DNA from: DASXRU01 sp036506395
GTDB lineage: Bacteria; Acidobacteriota; Blastocatellia; Pyrinomonadales; Pyrinomonadaceae
Assembly: GCA_036506395.1 (NCBI GenBank)
Contig: DASXRU010000165.1
Location: forward strand, 1 to 27,795
Length of the DNA: 27,795 nucleotides
Direction of reading: 5' to 3'
The notes under the pieces were generated by a model. The model did not search any database and was not told where the DNA came from. It saw nothing but the letters and a program-made list of their open reading frames with translations. This document shows positions 1 to 7,014 of this stretch, in pieces. Made by a program: the position numbers and the translations under genes. The stretch's first letter is position 1. Each line of letters opens with the position of its first letter.

Positions 1-1165
1 GGAAATCGAGAAGACGACTGACCACGACGTCATCGCTTTTACCACGAACCTGGCGGAAAACATCGGCGCCGCGGCGCGCTTCGTTCATTACGGCCTCACT
101 TCCTCGGACGTGGTTGACACCGCGAACGCCCTGCTGCTACGCGACGCCTGCGATCTGCTGCTGCAAAAGATCGATGCCCTGATGGCTGTGCTCAGGCGCC
201 GCGCGTTTGAATTCAAGGACACGCCCCAGGTGGGAAGAACGCATGGGGTTCATGCCGAGCCAACCTCCTTCGGATTGACCTTCGCGCTGTGGTATGACGA
301 GATGCACCGCAATCGTGAGCGCCTGGCGCTGGCGCGCGCCTCAGTCGCCGTCGGCAAGATCAGCGGCGCAGTGGGCGCGTTCGCCCATCTTGATCCAACA
401 GTTGAAGAAAAAGTTTGCGCCAGATTGGGACTGAAGGTGGCGCCAGTTTCCACTCAGATCATCCAGCGCGATCGCTATGCCGAGTACCTCTGCACGCTTG
501 CCGTCATCGCGTCGTCGCTGGATAAGTACGCCCTGCAAATCCGCCACTGGCAACGCACCGAGGTGCGCGAGGCCCAGGAGCGCTTCAAGCAGGGCCAAAA
601 AGGATCCAGCGCCATGCCGCATAAGCGCAACCCGATTCTCTCCGAAAGAATTTGCGGCATAGCGCGAATCGTCAGGGCTAACAGTGTGGTCGGATTGGAA
701 AACGTGGCTCTGTGGCACGAGCGCGACATTTCGCACTCATCCGCCGAGCGCGTCGTGCTGCCGGATTCCAGTATTGCCCTCGACTACATGCTGCACAAAA
801 TGATGTCACTGGTTGACGGGCTGGTGGTTTATCCTGAACGCATGCTGGAGAATCTCGAGGCCACCGGCGGCCTGATTTTCAGCGGCCAATTGTTGTTGGC
901 GCTTACCCGGGCAGGTGTCTCTCGCGAGTCGGCCTACGAATGGGTACAGCGCAATGCGATGAAAGCGTGGGATGATGGTGAAGATTTTAGAAAGCTGGTT
1001 GCCGGGGATGCGGACATTTCCGCGCATCTCTCAGGCGAGCAAATCGCGCGAGTGTTCTCGCTCGACGCGTACTTGCGAAACGTCGATACGATTTTCGCGC
1101 GGGTGTTCGCGCCGCGGGCGGAGCCGTCAAATCAAGGAGCGGTTAGCCTCGCTACTTTAGGCTGA
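1..1165 (+). CDS. purB: adenylosuccinate lyase, 5'-truncated
   Basis: Cleaves adenylosuccinate to AMP and SAICAR to AICAR in cytoplasmic purine synthesis. The reading frame is open from base 2, and the upstream residues HYGLTSSDVVDT are family-conserved, so the gene starts before the window and the first internal ATG (110) is not its start. Visible marks are RTHGVHAEPTSFG, which carries a catalytic His, and the fumarate-lyase superfamily signature GSSAMPHKRNP near base 600, which carries the catalytic serine loop. About 387 residues are present, so roughly 40-50 N-terminal residues are missing relative to the usual length of about 430. The stop is TGA at 1163. purS and purQ follow at 1.8 kb, consistent with a loose purine cluster, although a gene on the opposite strand lies between them. 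Confidence 0.97.
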   Translation, partial: EIEKTTDHDVIAFTTNLAENIGAAARFVHYGLTSSDVVDTANALLLRDACDLLLQKIDALMAVLRRRAFEFKDTPQVGRTHGVHAEPTSFGLTFALWYDEMHRNRERLALARASVAVGKISGAVGAFAHLDPTVEEKVCARLGLKVAPVSTQIIQRDRYAEYLCTLAVIASSLDKYALQIRHWQRTEVREAQERFKQGQKGSSAMPHKRNPILSERICGIARIVRANSVVGLENVALWHERDISHSSAERVVLPDSSIALDYMLHKMMSLVDGLVVYPERMLENLEATGGLIFSGQLLLALTRAGVSRESAYEWVQRNAMKAWDDGEDFRKLVAGDADISAHLSGEQIARVFSLDAYLRNVDTIFARVFAPRAEPSNQGAVSLATLG

Positions 1166-1187
1166 CCGGTCATTGATTGCGCGTTTC

Positions 1188-1233
1188 GTAACGCAAACTG
1201 TTAGTTTGTGTGCCAGCTAACAGCCGGTGTTAC
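1188..1233. repeat. palindromic repeat family A, head-to-head pair between convergent genes
   Basis: Bases 1188-1210 match the family A 23-mer (GTAA followed by the hairpin CGCAAACTGTTAGTTTGCG) with one change near the end. Bases 1212-1233 are a degenerate inverted copy that keeps CTAACAG and the terminal GTTAC. The pair lies between the convergent purB and DUF4870-like genes, where a folded RNA could act as a two-way terminator or 3'-end protector. Better copies are at 22762, 24545 and 24611. Confidence 0.75.
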
Positions 1234-1247
1234 ATTCAGGAGAGGCT

Positions 1248-1655
1248 CTAGTTGGAATACTGATCGGCGAACTTGCCAATGACAGGGAGTTTAAAGATCT
1301 GTCCCTGAAAGGCCTTAATGGCGGCGAAAACTGTACCGATAAAAAGGACCAGGGCGATTAGCAGCACCAGTAAAGTCAAGAGCAGCGAAAAGATCGGGAA
1401 GCCGAGTGAGCGATCAAGGACGATCCCGACAATGGCGACTATCCAGTAGATGAAGCCCAGGACAAATCCCAACACGCTCAGAAAAATGGATTGGAAAGCA
1501 TGGAACCGGGCGAGCTTGTTGGTCTTGTCGGTAACGATCGTGACAATACTCAAAATCAGGCCGAGGGCGCATACGAGATTTCCCACATAGCACAGCCCTG
1601 CAACAACGTTAGCATCAAGTCCCAGAGCTGACTTGTCAGATGACATATTTTGCAT
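1248..1655 (-). CDS. DUF4870-like small integral membrane protein
   Basis: A 135-residue hydrophobic protein with four likely membrane helices (about residues 20-42, 52-75, 65-85 as a tight pair, and 90-112). The phrase ARFHAFQSIFLS and the C-terminal GQIFKLPVIGKFA resemble the DUF4870 (Tic20-like) family. Its function is unknown; it is presumably located in the cytoplasmic membrane. The ATG at 1655 is preceded by AGGAG about 11 nt upstream. A second Met three codons later is possible. The gene runs against the flanking purine genes and shares no operon with them. Family assignment is by motif recognition; molecular role unassigned. Confidence 0.8.
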   Translation of the reverse strand: MQNMSSDKSALGLDANVVAGLCYVGNLVCALGLILSIVTIVTDKTNKLARFHAFQSIFLSVLGFVLGFIYWIVAIVGIVLDRSLGFPIFSLLLTLLVLLIALVLFIGTVFAAIKAFQGQIFKLPVIGKFADQYSN

Positions 1656-1846
1656 GACGATTTTCTCTCCTACTTTCCGTCTAAGGGTTAGATCAAAGCT
1701 CTTACTGGCCGGTCTAATTCGAGCTTCGTATCAAGGATACGCGATCAGGTTTACTTCTTGGGCGCAAATCTTATGTCATGGACCACGCGGTATGCAATGT
1801 CAGCCGTGGGAATCCTTAGGACTCGCAAGGAGCAGTTAGAATAGCA

Positions 1847-2092
1847 ATGAAAGCCAGAGTCTACGTCACACTCAAGCCCGGCGTGCTCGATCCGCAAGGC
1901 AAAGCCATTCAGCATTCGGTCGAATTACTCGGCTTCAGCGGCGTTGCGGACGTGCGCCAGGGAAAGTATTTCGAGATTGCAATCGACGGCGCCCTGAGCG
2001 AGGATCAGGCGCGCGAGTCAGCCACCCGGATGGCCCGTGAAATACTTTCCAATCCAATCATCGAAGATTATCGCGTGGAGATTGAAGCGTGA
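1847..2092 (+). CDS. purS: phosphoribosylformylglycinamidine synthase subunit PurS
   Basis: The small structural subunit of the three-part FGAM synthase (PurS-PurQ-PurL). It bridges the glutaminase and synthase subunits. The 81-residue length and the pattern KARVYVTLKPGVLDPQGKAI, GF.GV.DVR.GK and a C-terminal NPIIEDYRVEI fit the family closely. AAGGAG lies at 1827-1832, somewhat far (14 nt) from the ATG. The stop TGA overlaps the GTG start of purQ in a GTGA arrangement, indicating translational coupling. purL is not next to it in this window, so the synthase subunit must be encoded elsewhere. Confidence 0.97.
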   Translation: MKARVYVTLKPGVLDPQGKAIQHSVELLGFSGVADVRQGKYFEIAIDGALSEDQARESATRMAREILSNPIIEDYRVEIEA

Positions 2093-2790
2093 AATTCGGC
2101 GTCATAGTTTTTCCCGGCTCGAACTGCGATCACGATGCTTATCACGTGATCTCGAAGCACGTGGGCCAGCCGGTGGATTTTATCTGGCACCGCGACACGG
2201 ATCTCAGTTCCTATGACGCAGTGATTATTCCCGGCGGGTTTTCCTACGGCGACTATCTGCGCGCGGGCGCCCTGGCGCGCTTCTCGCCGGTAATGACGTC
2301 AGTGCAACAGTTTGCTGCGCAGGGACGGTTTGTTCTCGGCGTCTGCAATGGATTTCAGATCCTTTGTGAAGCAGGACTGCTTCCCGGGGCGCTAATACGC
2401 AACCGCGATCTCCATTTCATCTGCGACCACGTGCACGTGCGGGTGGAAAGCTCGGATACGCCTTTTACCAACGAATTATCCCGCGGCAGTGTGCTGCACA
2501 TTCCCATTGCGCACGCCGAAGGCAACTATGTTTGCGATGATGCTACCCTGGCGGAGCTGAAACGCGAAGACCGGGTTATCTTTCGTTACTGCGACGAGCG
2601 GGGCGAAACAACTGATGCTGCCAATCCCAACGGGTCGCGCGACAACATCGCCGGCATCTGCAATCAGGCGCGCAACGTGCTGGGCTTAATGCCACATCCG
2701 GAACGTGCTTGTGAAGATCTTTTGGGTTCCAGCGATGGCCGCGATATCTTTCGTTCGCTCGCCGGCACCCTGGCCGCGGCGGCGGCTTAA
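2089..2790 (+). CDS. purQ: phosphoribosylformylglycinamidine synthase subunit PurQ (glutaminase)
   Basis: A class I glutamine amidotransferase that supplies ammonia to PurL for FGAM formation. The 233 residues contain the PGGFSYGDYLRAGALA oxyanion region, the nucleophile Cys86 in GVCNGFQIL, and the His203/Glu205 pair in GLMPHPERA, so the catalytic triad is intact. The start is GTG at 2089, overlapping the purS stop by four bases; the N-terminus MKFGVIVFPGSNCD is exactly the family form, which fixes this start. The C-terminus ends in an alanine run. Downstream, an unrelated exported protein begins 38 nt later with its own strong ribosome-binding site. Confidence 0.97.
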   Translation: MKFGVIVFPGSNCDHDAYHVISKHVGQPVDFIWHRDTDLSSYDAVIIPGGFSYGDYLRAGALARFSPVMTSVQQFAAQGRFVLGVCNGFQILCEAGLLPGALIRNRDLHFICDHVHVRVESSDTPFTNELSRGSVLHIPIAHAEGNYVCDDATLAELKREDRVIFRYCDERGETTDAANPNGSRDNIAGICNQARNVLGLMPHPERACEDLLGSSDGRDIFRSLAGTLAAAAA

Positions 2791-2828
2791 GAGCGATTTT
2801 CCAGTCTCAATTTCAGGAGGAACTTTAA

Positions 2829-3254
2829 ATGAAACTGCATTCCGCGTGGCTGGCTGGCGCCTTGTTAGTCTTTGCAGTGCTGGACTGCCATTTTTCCACC
2901 AACTCTAACTCAACCTCTTCCGGCGCCATCTCCGAGATCCATATGGCTAAAGACAACAACGGGAGTCCCGGAGACGAAACCAACACCTTTGCGCCCGGCG
3001 ATCACACGGTGCATTGCCTGGCCAAACTAAACAACCCGAAGGAAGGGATCAGGATCAAATTCGCATGGTGGATCGTGGATGCGGGTGGGACCAAAAACGA
3101 AAAGATCAAGGAGATCGACTACACCACCAGCGCCGGCGACAACGTCGTTCATGGCCATCTGACTGTGCCGCGCGATTGGCCCACCGGTAAATACAAGTGC
3201 GAGGTCTATGTAAACGGGGCGCTCGACAAAACTGTTGAATACTGGGTGGCGTAG
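2829..3254 (+). CDS. exported Ig-like-fold protein of unknown function
   Basis: A 141-residue protein with an N-terminal hydrophobic signal (about residues 5-19) followed by Cys20 in VLDC. The Asp before the cysteine makes this a poor lipobox, so lipoprotein status is doubtful. After a Ser/Asn-rich spacer the chain reads like one beta-sandwich domain with alternating hydrophobic strands (HTVHCLAKL, IRIKFAWWIVD, NVVHGHLTVP, GKYKCEVYVNG). The two Cys at the HCLAK and YKCEV positions could form an Ig-like disulfide. AGGAGG at 2815-2820 gives a strong start. Its stop TAG is immediately followed by the ATG of the DsbA-like gene, so the two are co-translated; the Ig-like protein may be a client or partner of that oxidoreductase (inference). 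Confidence 0.75.
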   Translation: MKLHSAWLAGALLVFAVLDCHFSTNSNSTSSGAISEIHMAKDNNGSPGDETNTFAPGDHTVHCLAKLNNPKEGIRIKFAWWIVDAGGTKNEKIKEIDYTTSAGDNVVHGHLTVPRDWPTGKYKCEVYVNGALDKTVEYWVA

Positions 3255-3929
3255 ATGAAGCGTTTTCTTCCGTTCGCAATCATCGCGCTGGTGTTGCTAG
3301 GCGCGATTCTTCTCGGGTGGATGTTGATAGGTTCGCAGGGGCCCGGCACCGCGCCGAAGGCGCCGGAATCTTCGGGCCCCGTAGTTCCGCCCGGTGCTCA
3401 GCCTCCGCACGTGCGCGGCGATGTCAATGCGCCGGTGACGCTTGAAGAGTACGGTGACTTCCAGTGTCCGCCGTGCGGGCTGCTTTATCCTGAACTGAAA
3501 AAGATCGAAAGCGAATACGGCTCGCGTCTGCGGGTAATCTTTCGGGAGCGCCCTCTGATGCCCATGCATGCCAACGCCCTACCCGCGGCGCGCGCGGCTG
3601 AAGCGGCCGGGCTTCAGGGCCGCTTCTGGGAAATGCACGACAAGCTGTACGAGAACCAGAAAGCCTGGAGTGATTTAGCAGATGCGCGTCCGGTCTTCAC
3701 TGACTATGCTCGATCATTGGGACTTGATGTGGACCGTTTCACCCGCGACCTTGATGGGCCGGCGGTTGAGACGCGCATTTTTCTGGATGGCACGCGGGCG
3801 CACGCACTAGGCATCGAGGGAACCCCCACCGTTTATATCAACAATCGCCCGGCGCCGTTCCCGGCTTTTATGACGGTCGAAGGCCTCCGCCCGTTGATAA
3901 ATAACGCGCTGAATGGAACCGGTCCCTGA
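3255..3929 (+). CDS. DsbA/BdbD-like membrane-anchored thiol-disulfide oxidoreductase
   Basis: A 224-residue protein with an N-terminal membrane anchor (about residues 4-26), a Pro-rich linker (30-52) and a DsbA-type thioredoxin domain. The redox motif is C71-P-P-C74 in EYGDFQCPPC, and the cis-proline loop is GIEGTPTVYINN. The linker PxVRGDVNAPVTLEEYGDFQC is typical of the Thioredoxin_4/BdbD group, which forms or isomerises disulfides in exported proteins. The ATG directly abuts the stop of the upstream Ig-like gene. A VKOR-type oxidase follows 73 nt downstream, the expected partner for keeping the CPPC cysteines oxidised. The direction of the reaction (oxidase versus isomerase) cannot be decided from sequence. 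Confidence 0.9.
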   Translation: MKRFLPFAIIALVLLGAILLGWMLIGSQGPGTAPKAPESSGPVVPPGAQPPHVRGDVNAPVTLEEYGDFQCPPCGLLYPELKKIESEYGSRLRVIFRERPLMPMHANALPAARAAEAAGLQGRFWEMHDKLYENQKAWSDLADARPVFTDYARSLGLDVDRFTRDLDGPAVETRIFLDGTRAHALGIEGTPTVYINNRPAPFPAFMTVEGLRPLINNALNGTGP

Positions 3930-4002
3930 CCGAGCCGGTGCGAATCCCATTCTCTCGCCCATCAGTTATCAATCGCTGGGCTCATAAAAGGAACCACCGT
4001 TG

Positions 4003-4440
4003 ATGTCAGCGGATCTAAGAAGGCGTTCTGTGTGGCCATACGCGCTGGCCGCTATCGTGTCATTAGTCGGGCTGGGCGACAGCATCTATCTGACGATCGA
4101 GCATATCACCGGCCAAAGCGTTCGCTGCACCGTTATTGCCGGTTGTTCGGAAGTCCTTGGCAGTTCGTACGCGGTTGTAGCCGGCATCCCGCTGGCTGCC
4201 GTTGGCGCCGCCGCCTACTTTGGAGTCTTCAGCCTCGCAACCCTGGCCGCATTCGGTTATCGCCACGCCGGAACGCTTCTAGCGCTCCTGGTAGTGATTA
4301 TGTTTTTGATGACCCTGTGGGTCCTTTACCTTCAGGCGTTTGTCATTCATCACTTCTGCCAGTTCTGTTTACTGTCCGCGCTGGTGACATTTGTATTGAC
4401 GGGGCTGGTTGTGGCGCAACGACGATTGCGCGCCGCGTAG
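4003..4440 (+). CDS. VKOR family quinone-linked disulfide-forming membrane protein
   Basis: A bacterial vitamin K epoxide reductase homologue that passes electrons from a DsbA-type partner to quinone. The 145 residues hold four hydrophobic segments (about 11-30, 56-80, 90-113, 122-138). The functional cysteines are present: C42 and C48 in the periplasmic loop, and the C119-x-x-C122 pair in HFCQFCLL next to quinone. A TTG lies one codon upstream, but ATG 4003 has AAAAGGAA at good spacing (nine bases) and is preferred. It follows the DsbA-like gene and ends before a strong terminator at 4500, so the Ig-like, DsbA-like and VKOR genes probably form one unit. Confidence 0.92.
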   Translation: MSADLRRRSVWPYALAAIVSLVGLGDSIYLTIEHITGQSVRCTVIAGCSEVLGSSYAVVAGIPLAAVGAAAYFGVFSLATLAAFGYRHAGTLLALLVVIMFLMTLWVLYLQAFVIHHFCQFCLLSALVTFVLTGLVVAQRRLRAA

Positions 4441-4499
4441 CCGGTTGAAGCAAACGGGGCAGTAGCCCGACCGTGGAACAATCTCATCTTGGAAGTGTC

Positions 4500-4538
4500 T
4501 AAGGCGGCATGAATGTCAGTGCCGCCTTAAGTGTTTTT
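4500..4538 (+). terminator. Rho-independent terminator after the VKOR gene
   Basis: A perfect 10-bp stem, TAAGGCGGCA (4500-4509) with TGCCGCCTTA (4520-4529), and a 10-nt loop, followed by a five-T run at 4534-4538 on the plus strand. It lies 60 nt after the VKOR stop and closes the redox cassette. Confidence 0.85.
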
Positions 4539-4604
4539 AGAGTGCCCGGAGCCGTAGCAGGTGCAAAGGATCGCGCGCAAGTTTTCCTTCGGGAGGGCGT
4601 TCAT

Positions 4605-4658
4605 ATGGCTGAGACTCGATCCAAACGAGACAGGTTCGATTTTGAAAATATGAGGTGA
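4605..4658 (+). CDS. candidate 17-codon leader peptide upstream of the propeller lipoprotein
   Basis: A short frame, MAETRSKRDRFDFENMR then TGA, starts at ATG 4605 with GGGAGG at 4591-4596 eight bases upstream, one of the stronger ribosome-binding sites in the window. Its stop codon (4656-4658) overlaps the GAGGTGA that serves as ribosome-binding site for the lipoprotein start at 4667. The arrangement suggests translational coupling or a regulatory leader. The peptide is highly charged and not recognised. It may instead be chance. Confidence 0.3.
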   Translation: MAETRSKRDRFDFENMR

Positions 4659-4666
4659 CTCGACTT

Positions 4667-6604
4667 ATGAAAGCCTTCTTCCTGATCGCCATAGCAACAG
4701 GATTGCTGATTGCAGCCCTGGCCAGTTGTACGGAAGTGCCCGCAGGCAGCATCCCTCCGCCGGACACTGGCGGCTGGATGAGACCAGGCAAAAAGACGAT
4801 GCGCCCGTTCCGCTCGGAGCAGGAACTTGCGAGTTATCTTCGGGCACTGGCGGAAAAACAGAAGAATAGTCGACGAAGGGTGGAGATGCAGGCGTTAGAC
4901 GCCGTTACCTCCAATATACCCGCCAGTCCGGCAAAGGAAAAAGCGAGTGATGATAAGGACGAGTCAGTCACTAACGTCCAGCATGCCGGCGTTGACGAAG
5001 GCGGAATTGTTAAGCTGCATGGCAACCATCTGGTGGTATTGCGCCGCGGCCGCTTGTTCACGGTGAAGGTCGGTGATGGTGCGTTGAAGCCAATTTCTGC
5101 GGTCGATGCATTTGGGCCGGACATAAATCCGCGCTCCACCTGGTACGACGAGATGCTGGTTTCCGAGGACACCATCGCTGTGATCGGTTACAGCTACGAG
5201 CGCGGCGGCACCGAAGTGGGCTTGTTCCAAATCGATGGCGCGGGCAAACTTAGTTATCGCTCCACTTATCATTTGCGCTCAAATGATTATTACTCTTCAC
5301 GGAACTATGCCAGCCGTCTCATTGGCAGCAAGCTAATCTTCTACACACCGCTCTATTTGAATCCGGGCGCTGAGGATCCGTTCCAGAGTTTTCCCGCCGT
5401 GCGCCGATGGCACAAAGGCGCCAAGAACGACGAATTCCGCCGGATAGTTTCCGCCACACGGGTTTACAGACCCGAGCATGAGATACAAGCAAGCTACGGA
5501 GTGGCGCTGCACACGGTTACGGTTTGCGATCTCGCTAACGGCGGGTTCGCGTGCCAGGCCACAGCCGTACTTGGCCCCCCGGGACGTGTGTTCTACGTTT
5601 CGCCGGAGTCGGTTTACGTATGGACTACTGATTGGGCGGAGCGCGGCGATCAGATGCGCGCTGAGTCGATGCTTTATCGCATGCCGCTGGATGGCTCTGG
5701 TCCCAGCGCTCTCGGCGTGTCTGGTAGTCCGGTGGATCAGTTCTCTTTCCTGGAGAGCGAAGACGCTCACCTGAATGTGCTGGTGCGCTCAGATTCAGCC
5801 GGCGACGGAATGTGGGCCGCGGAAGTAGCCGCCGGAGACATGGCATTGATGCGCGTGCCCCTGGCGAGCTTTACCGATGGAACCAGCCTCGCGCCCTCGT
5901 CAAGCTATCGCAAACTCGCAAAGCCGGAGGGGTACACTTTTCAGAACAGGTTCGTGGGCGATTATCTGCTGTATGGCACGGGCAGCGGCTGGGGATATCC
6001 GCAAAACAAGAATCATGCGAATCTCTACGCGGTGCGTTGGGCCGGGGACGATGCGCACGAGTTCTCGCTTGCGCACGGAGTGGATCGCATCGAGCAAATG
6101 GGATCGGATGCGGTGGTAGTGGGCACCGACGGAAAGGATTTACATTTCACCGCCATTCGACTCGGGGAGTCTCCAGAGGTCGCCGGTCGCTACACGCGCA
6201 AAGGCGCTTCGCAGGGCGAACTGCGCAGCCATGGATTCTTTTATAAGCCGGATGGCCCGGATTCAGGGACTCTGGGCTTGCCGATAAGCGTGCCCGGACG
6301 TCCCGGTTATCGCCATCTATTTGAGGACTCGGCAGCGATTCTATTCCTGCATAACGATTCACTGCATTTCGAGGAAGTTGGCGAACTGGGCGCCCGGCCG
6401 GAGCGGGCAACCGACGACGCTTGTCGTGCTTCCTGCGTGGACTGGTACGGCAACGCGCGCCCGCTGTTTGTGCGCGGACGTGTTCTGGCGTTGTTGGGCT
6501 ACGAAATCGTCGAAGGCACTCTCGACGAAGGTCGAATGCATGAACTGCGCCGCGTCAGTTATGCGCCGCGGCGAATTGAAGTGACGCGTGGTGAAGAAGA
6601 GTAA
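4667..6604 (+). CDS. secreted beta-propeller-domain lipoprotein
   Basis: A 645-residue lipoprotein. The signal peptide is residues 1-20 with lipobox LASC and lipidated Cys21. Residues about 103-117 (VQHAGVDEGGIVK) and the following strands, with LVVLRRGRLFTVKV and repeated hydrophobic-glycine strand patterns, match the Beta_propel (PF09826) family of exported beta-propeller proteins found in bacteria and archaea, whose biochemical role is unknown. Two cysteines near the C-terminus (DDACRASCVDW) may pair. The in-frame GTG at 4655 was rejected as start because GAGGTGA at 4652-4658 is a well-placed ribosome-binding site for ATG 4667 and the signal peptide begins there. The gene stands alone between the 4500 terminator and the hairpin at 6633. 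Confidence 0.85.
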   Translation: MKAFFLIAIATGLLIAALASCTEVPAGSIPPPDTGGWMRPGKKTMRPFRSEQELASYLRALAEKQKNSRRRVEMQALDAVTSNIPASPAKEKASDDKDESVTNVQHAGVDEGGIVKLHGNHLVVLRRGRLFTVKVGDGALKPISAVDAFGPDINPRSTWYDEMLVSEDTIAVIGYSYERGGTEVGLFQIDGAGKLSYRSTYHLRSNDYYSSRNYASRLIGSKLIFYTPLYLNPGAEDPFQSFPAVRRWHKGAKNDEFRRIVSATRVYRPEHEIQASYGVALHTVTVCDLANGGFACQATAVLGPPGRVFYVSPESVYVWTTDWAERGDQMRAESMLYRMPLDGSGPSALGVSGSPVDQFSFLESEDAHLNVLVRSDSAGDGMWAAEVAAGDMALMRVPLASFTDGTSLAPSSSYRKLAKPEGYTFQNRFVGDYLLYGTGSGWGYPQNKNHANLYAVRWAGDDAHEFSLAHGVDRIEQMGSDAVVVGTDGKDLHFTAIRLGESPEVAGRYTRKGASQGELRSHGFFYKPDGPDSGTLGLPISVPGRPGYRHLFEDSAAILFLHNDSLHFEEVGELGARPERATDDACRASCVDWYGNARPLFVRGRVLALLGYEIVEGTLDEGRMHELRRVSYAPRRIEVTRGEEE

Positions 6605-6632
6605 AGAACCTGAGCATTTCATGAGGTAACAA

Positions 6633-6668
6633 AAGAAGAGGCTGCCTTTTTTGAAGCAGCCTCTTCTT
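6633..6668. terminator. strong hairpin, probable terminator after the propeller gene
   Basis: A perfect 13-bp stem (AAGAAGAGGCTGC at 6633-6645 with its complement at 6656-6668) and a 10-nt loop containing six T. The plus strand lacks a long T run after the stem. On the minus strand the stem is followed by TTTTGTTACC, so it could also stop leftward transcription from the prolyl oligopeptidase gene. Confidence 0.65.
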
Positions 6669-6706
6669 AAAGTAACAGACCGAAGCAACCCCTGATTGGG
6701 TGTCTT

Positions 6707-6895
6707 CGACGCGTAGCGTCGGTATGAATTCAGCCGGCGTTTCAACGCCGGGGATCAGGTGATTTCCTATCCTCGTCGCGTAGCGACGAGTGAATCCACC
6801 TCTAGTTTCAGGCGTCGCTAAGCGACGCGAATAACTCTTTGACCTTTCCCGGCCTTGAAAAGGCCGGGCTAAATTCATGCCGACGCTACGCGTCG
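6707..6895. repeat. dyad-symmetric cluster of palindromic elements
   Basis: Six perfect hairpins in 190 bases: CGACGCGTAGCGTCG (6707-6721), CCGGCGTTTCAACGCCGG (6734-6751), CTCGTCGCGTAGCGACGAG (6772-6790), GCGTCGCTAAGCGACGC (6812-6828), a stem with CCCGGCCTT arms and GAA loop (6848-6868), and CGACGCTACGCGTCG (6881-6895). The last is the reverse complement of the first, and the stretch 6848-6895 read on the minus strand parallels 6707-6752, including a shared ATGAATT spacer, so the outer modules form a large inverted repeat. The gene-free stretch 6605-7014 holds this cluster and the 6633 hairpin; nothing recognisable was seen from 6900 to 7014. Confidence 0.85.
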
Positions 6896-7014
6896 AATGT
6901 ACTTGTTCGGAGCTTCCTGAAGCCTTTTGCCTTTGCGCCTTCCGTTCTTCGATTACCAAAGGCGCAAGCCAATCGCCAATCTATTAAAGCTTCACCTGTC
7001 ACACCGTCGCGGCC

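Noticed and set aside
6707..6895. CRISPR-like appearance of regularly placed short repeats
   Set aside because: The units are different palindromes in both orientations with unequal spacing; there are no identical direct repeats with unique spacers and no cas genes.
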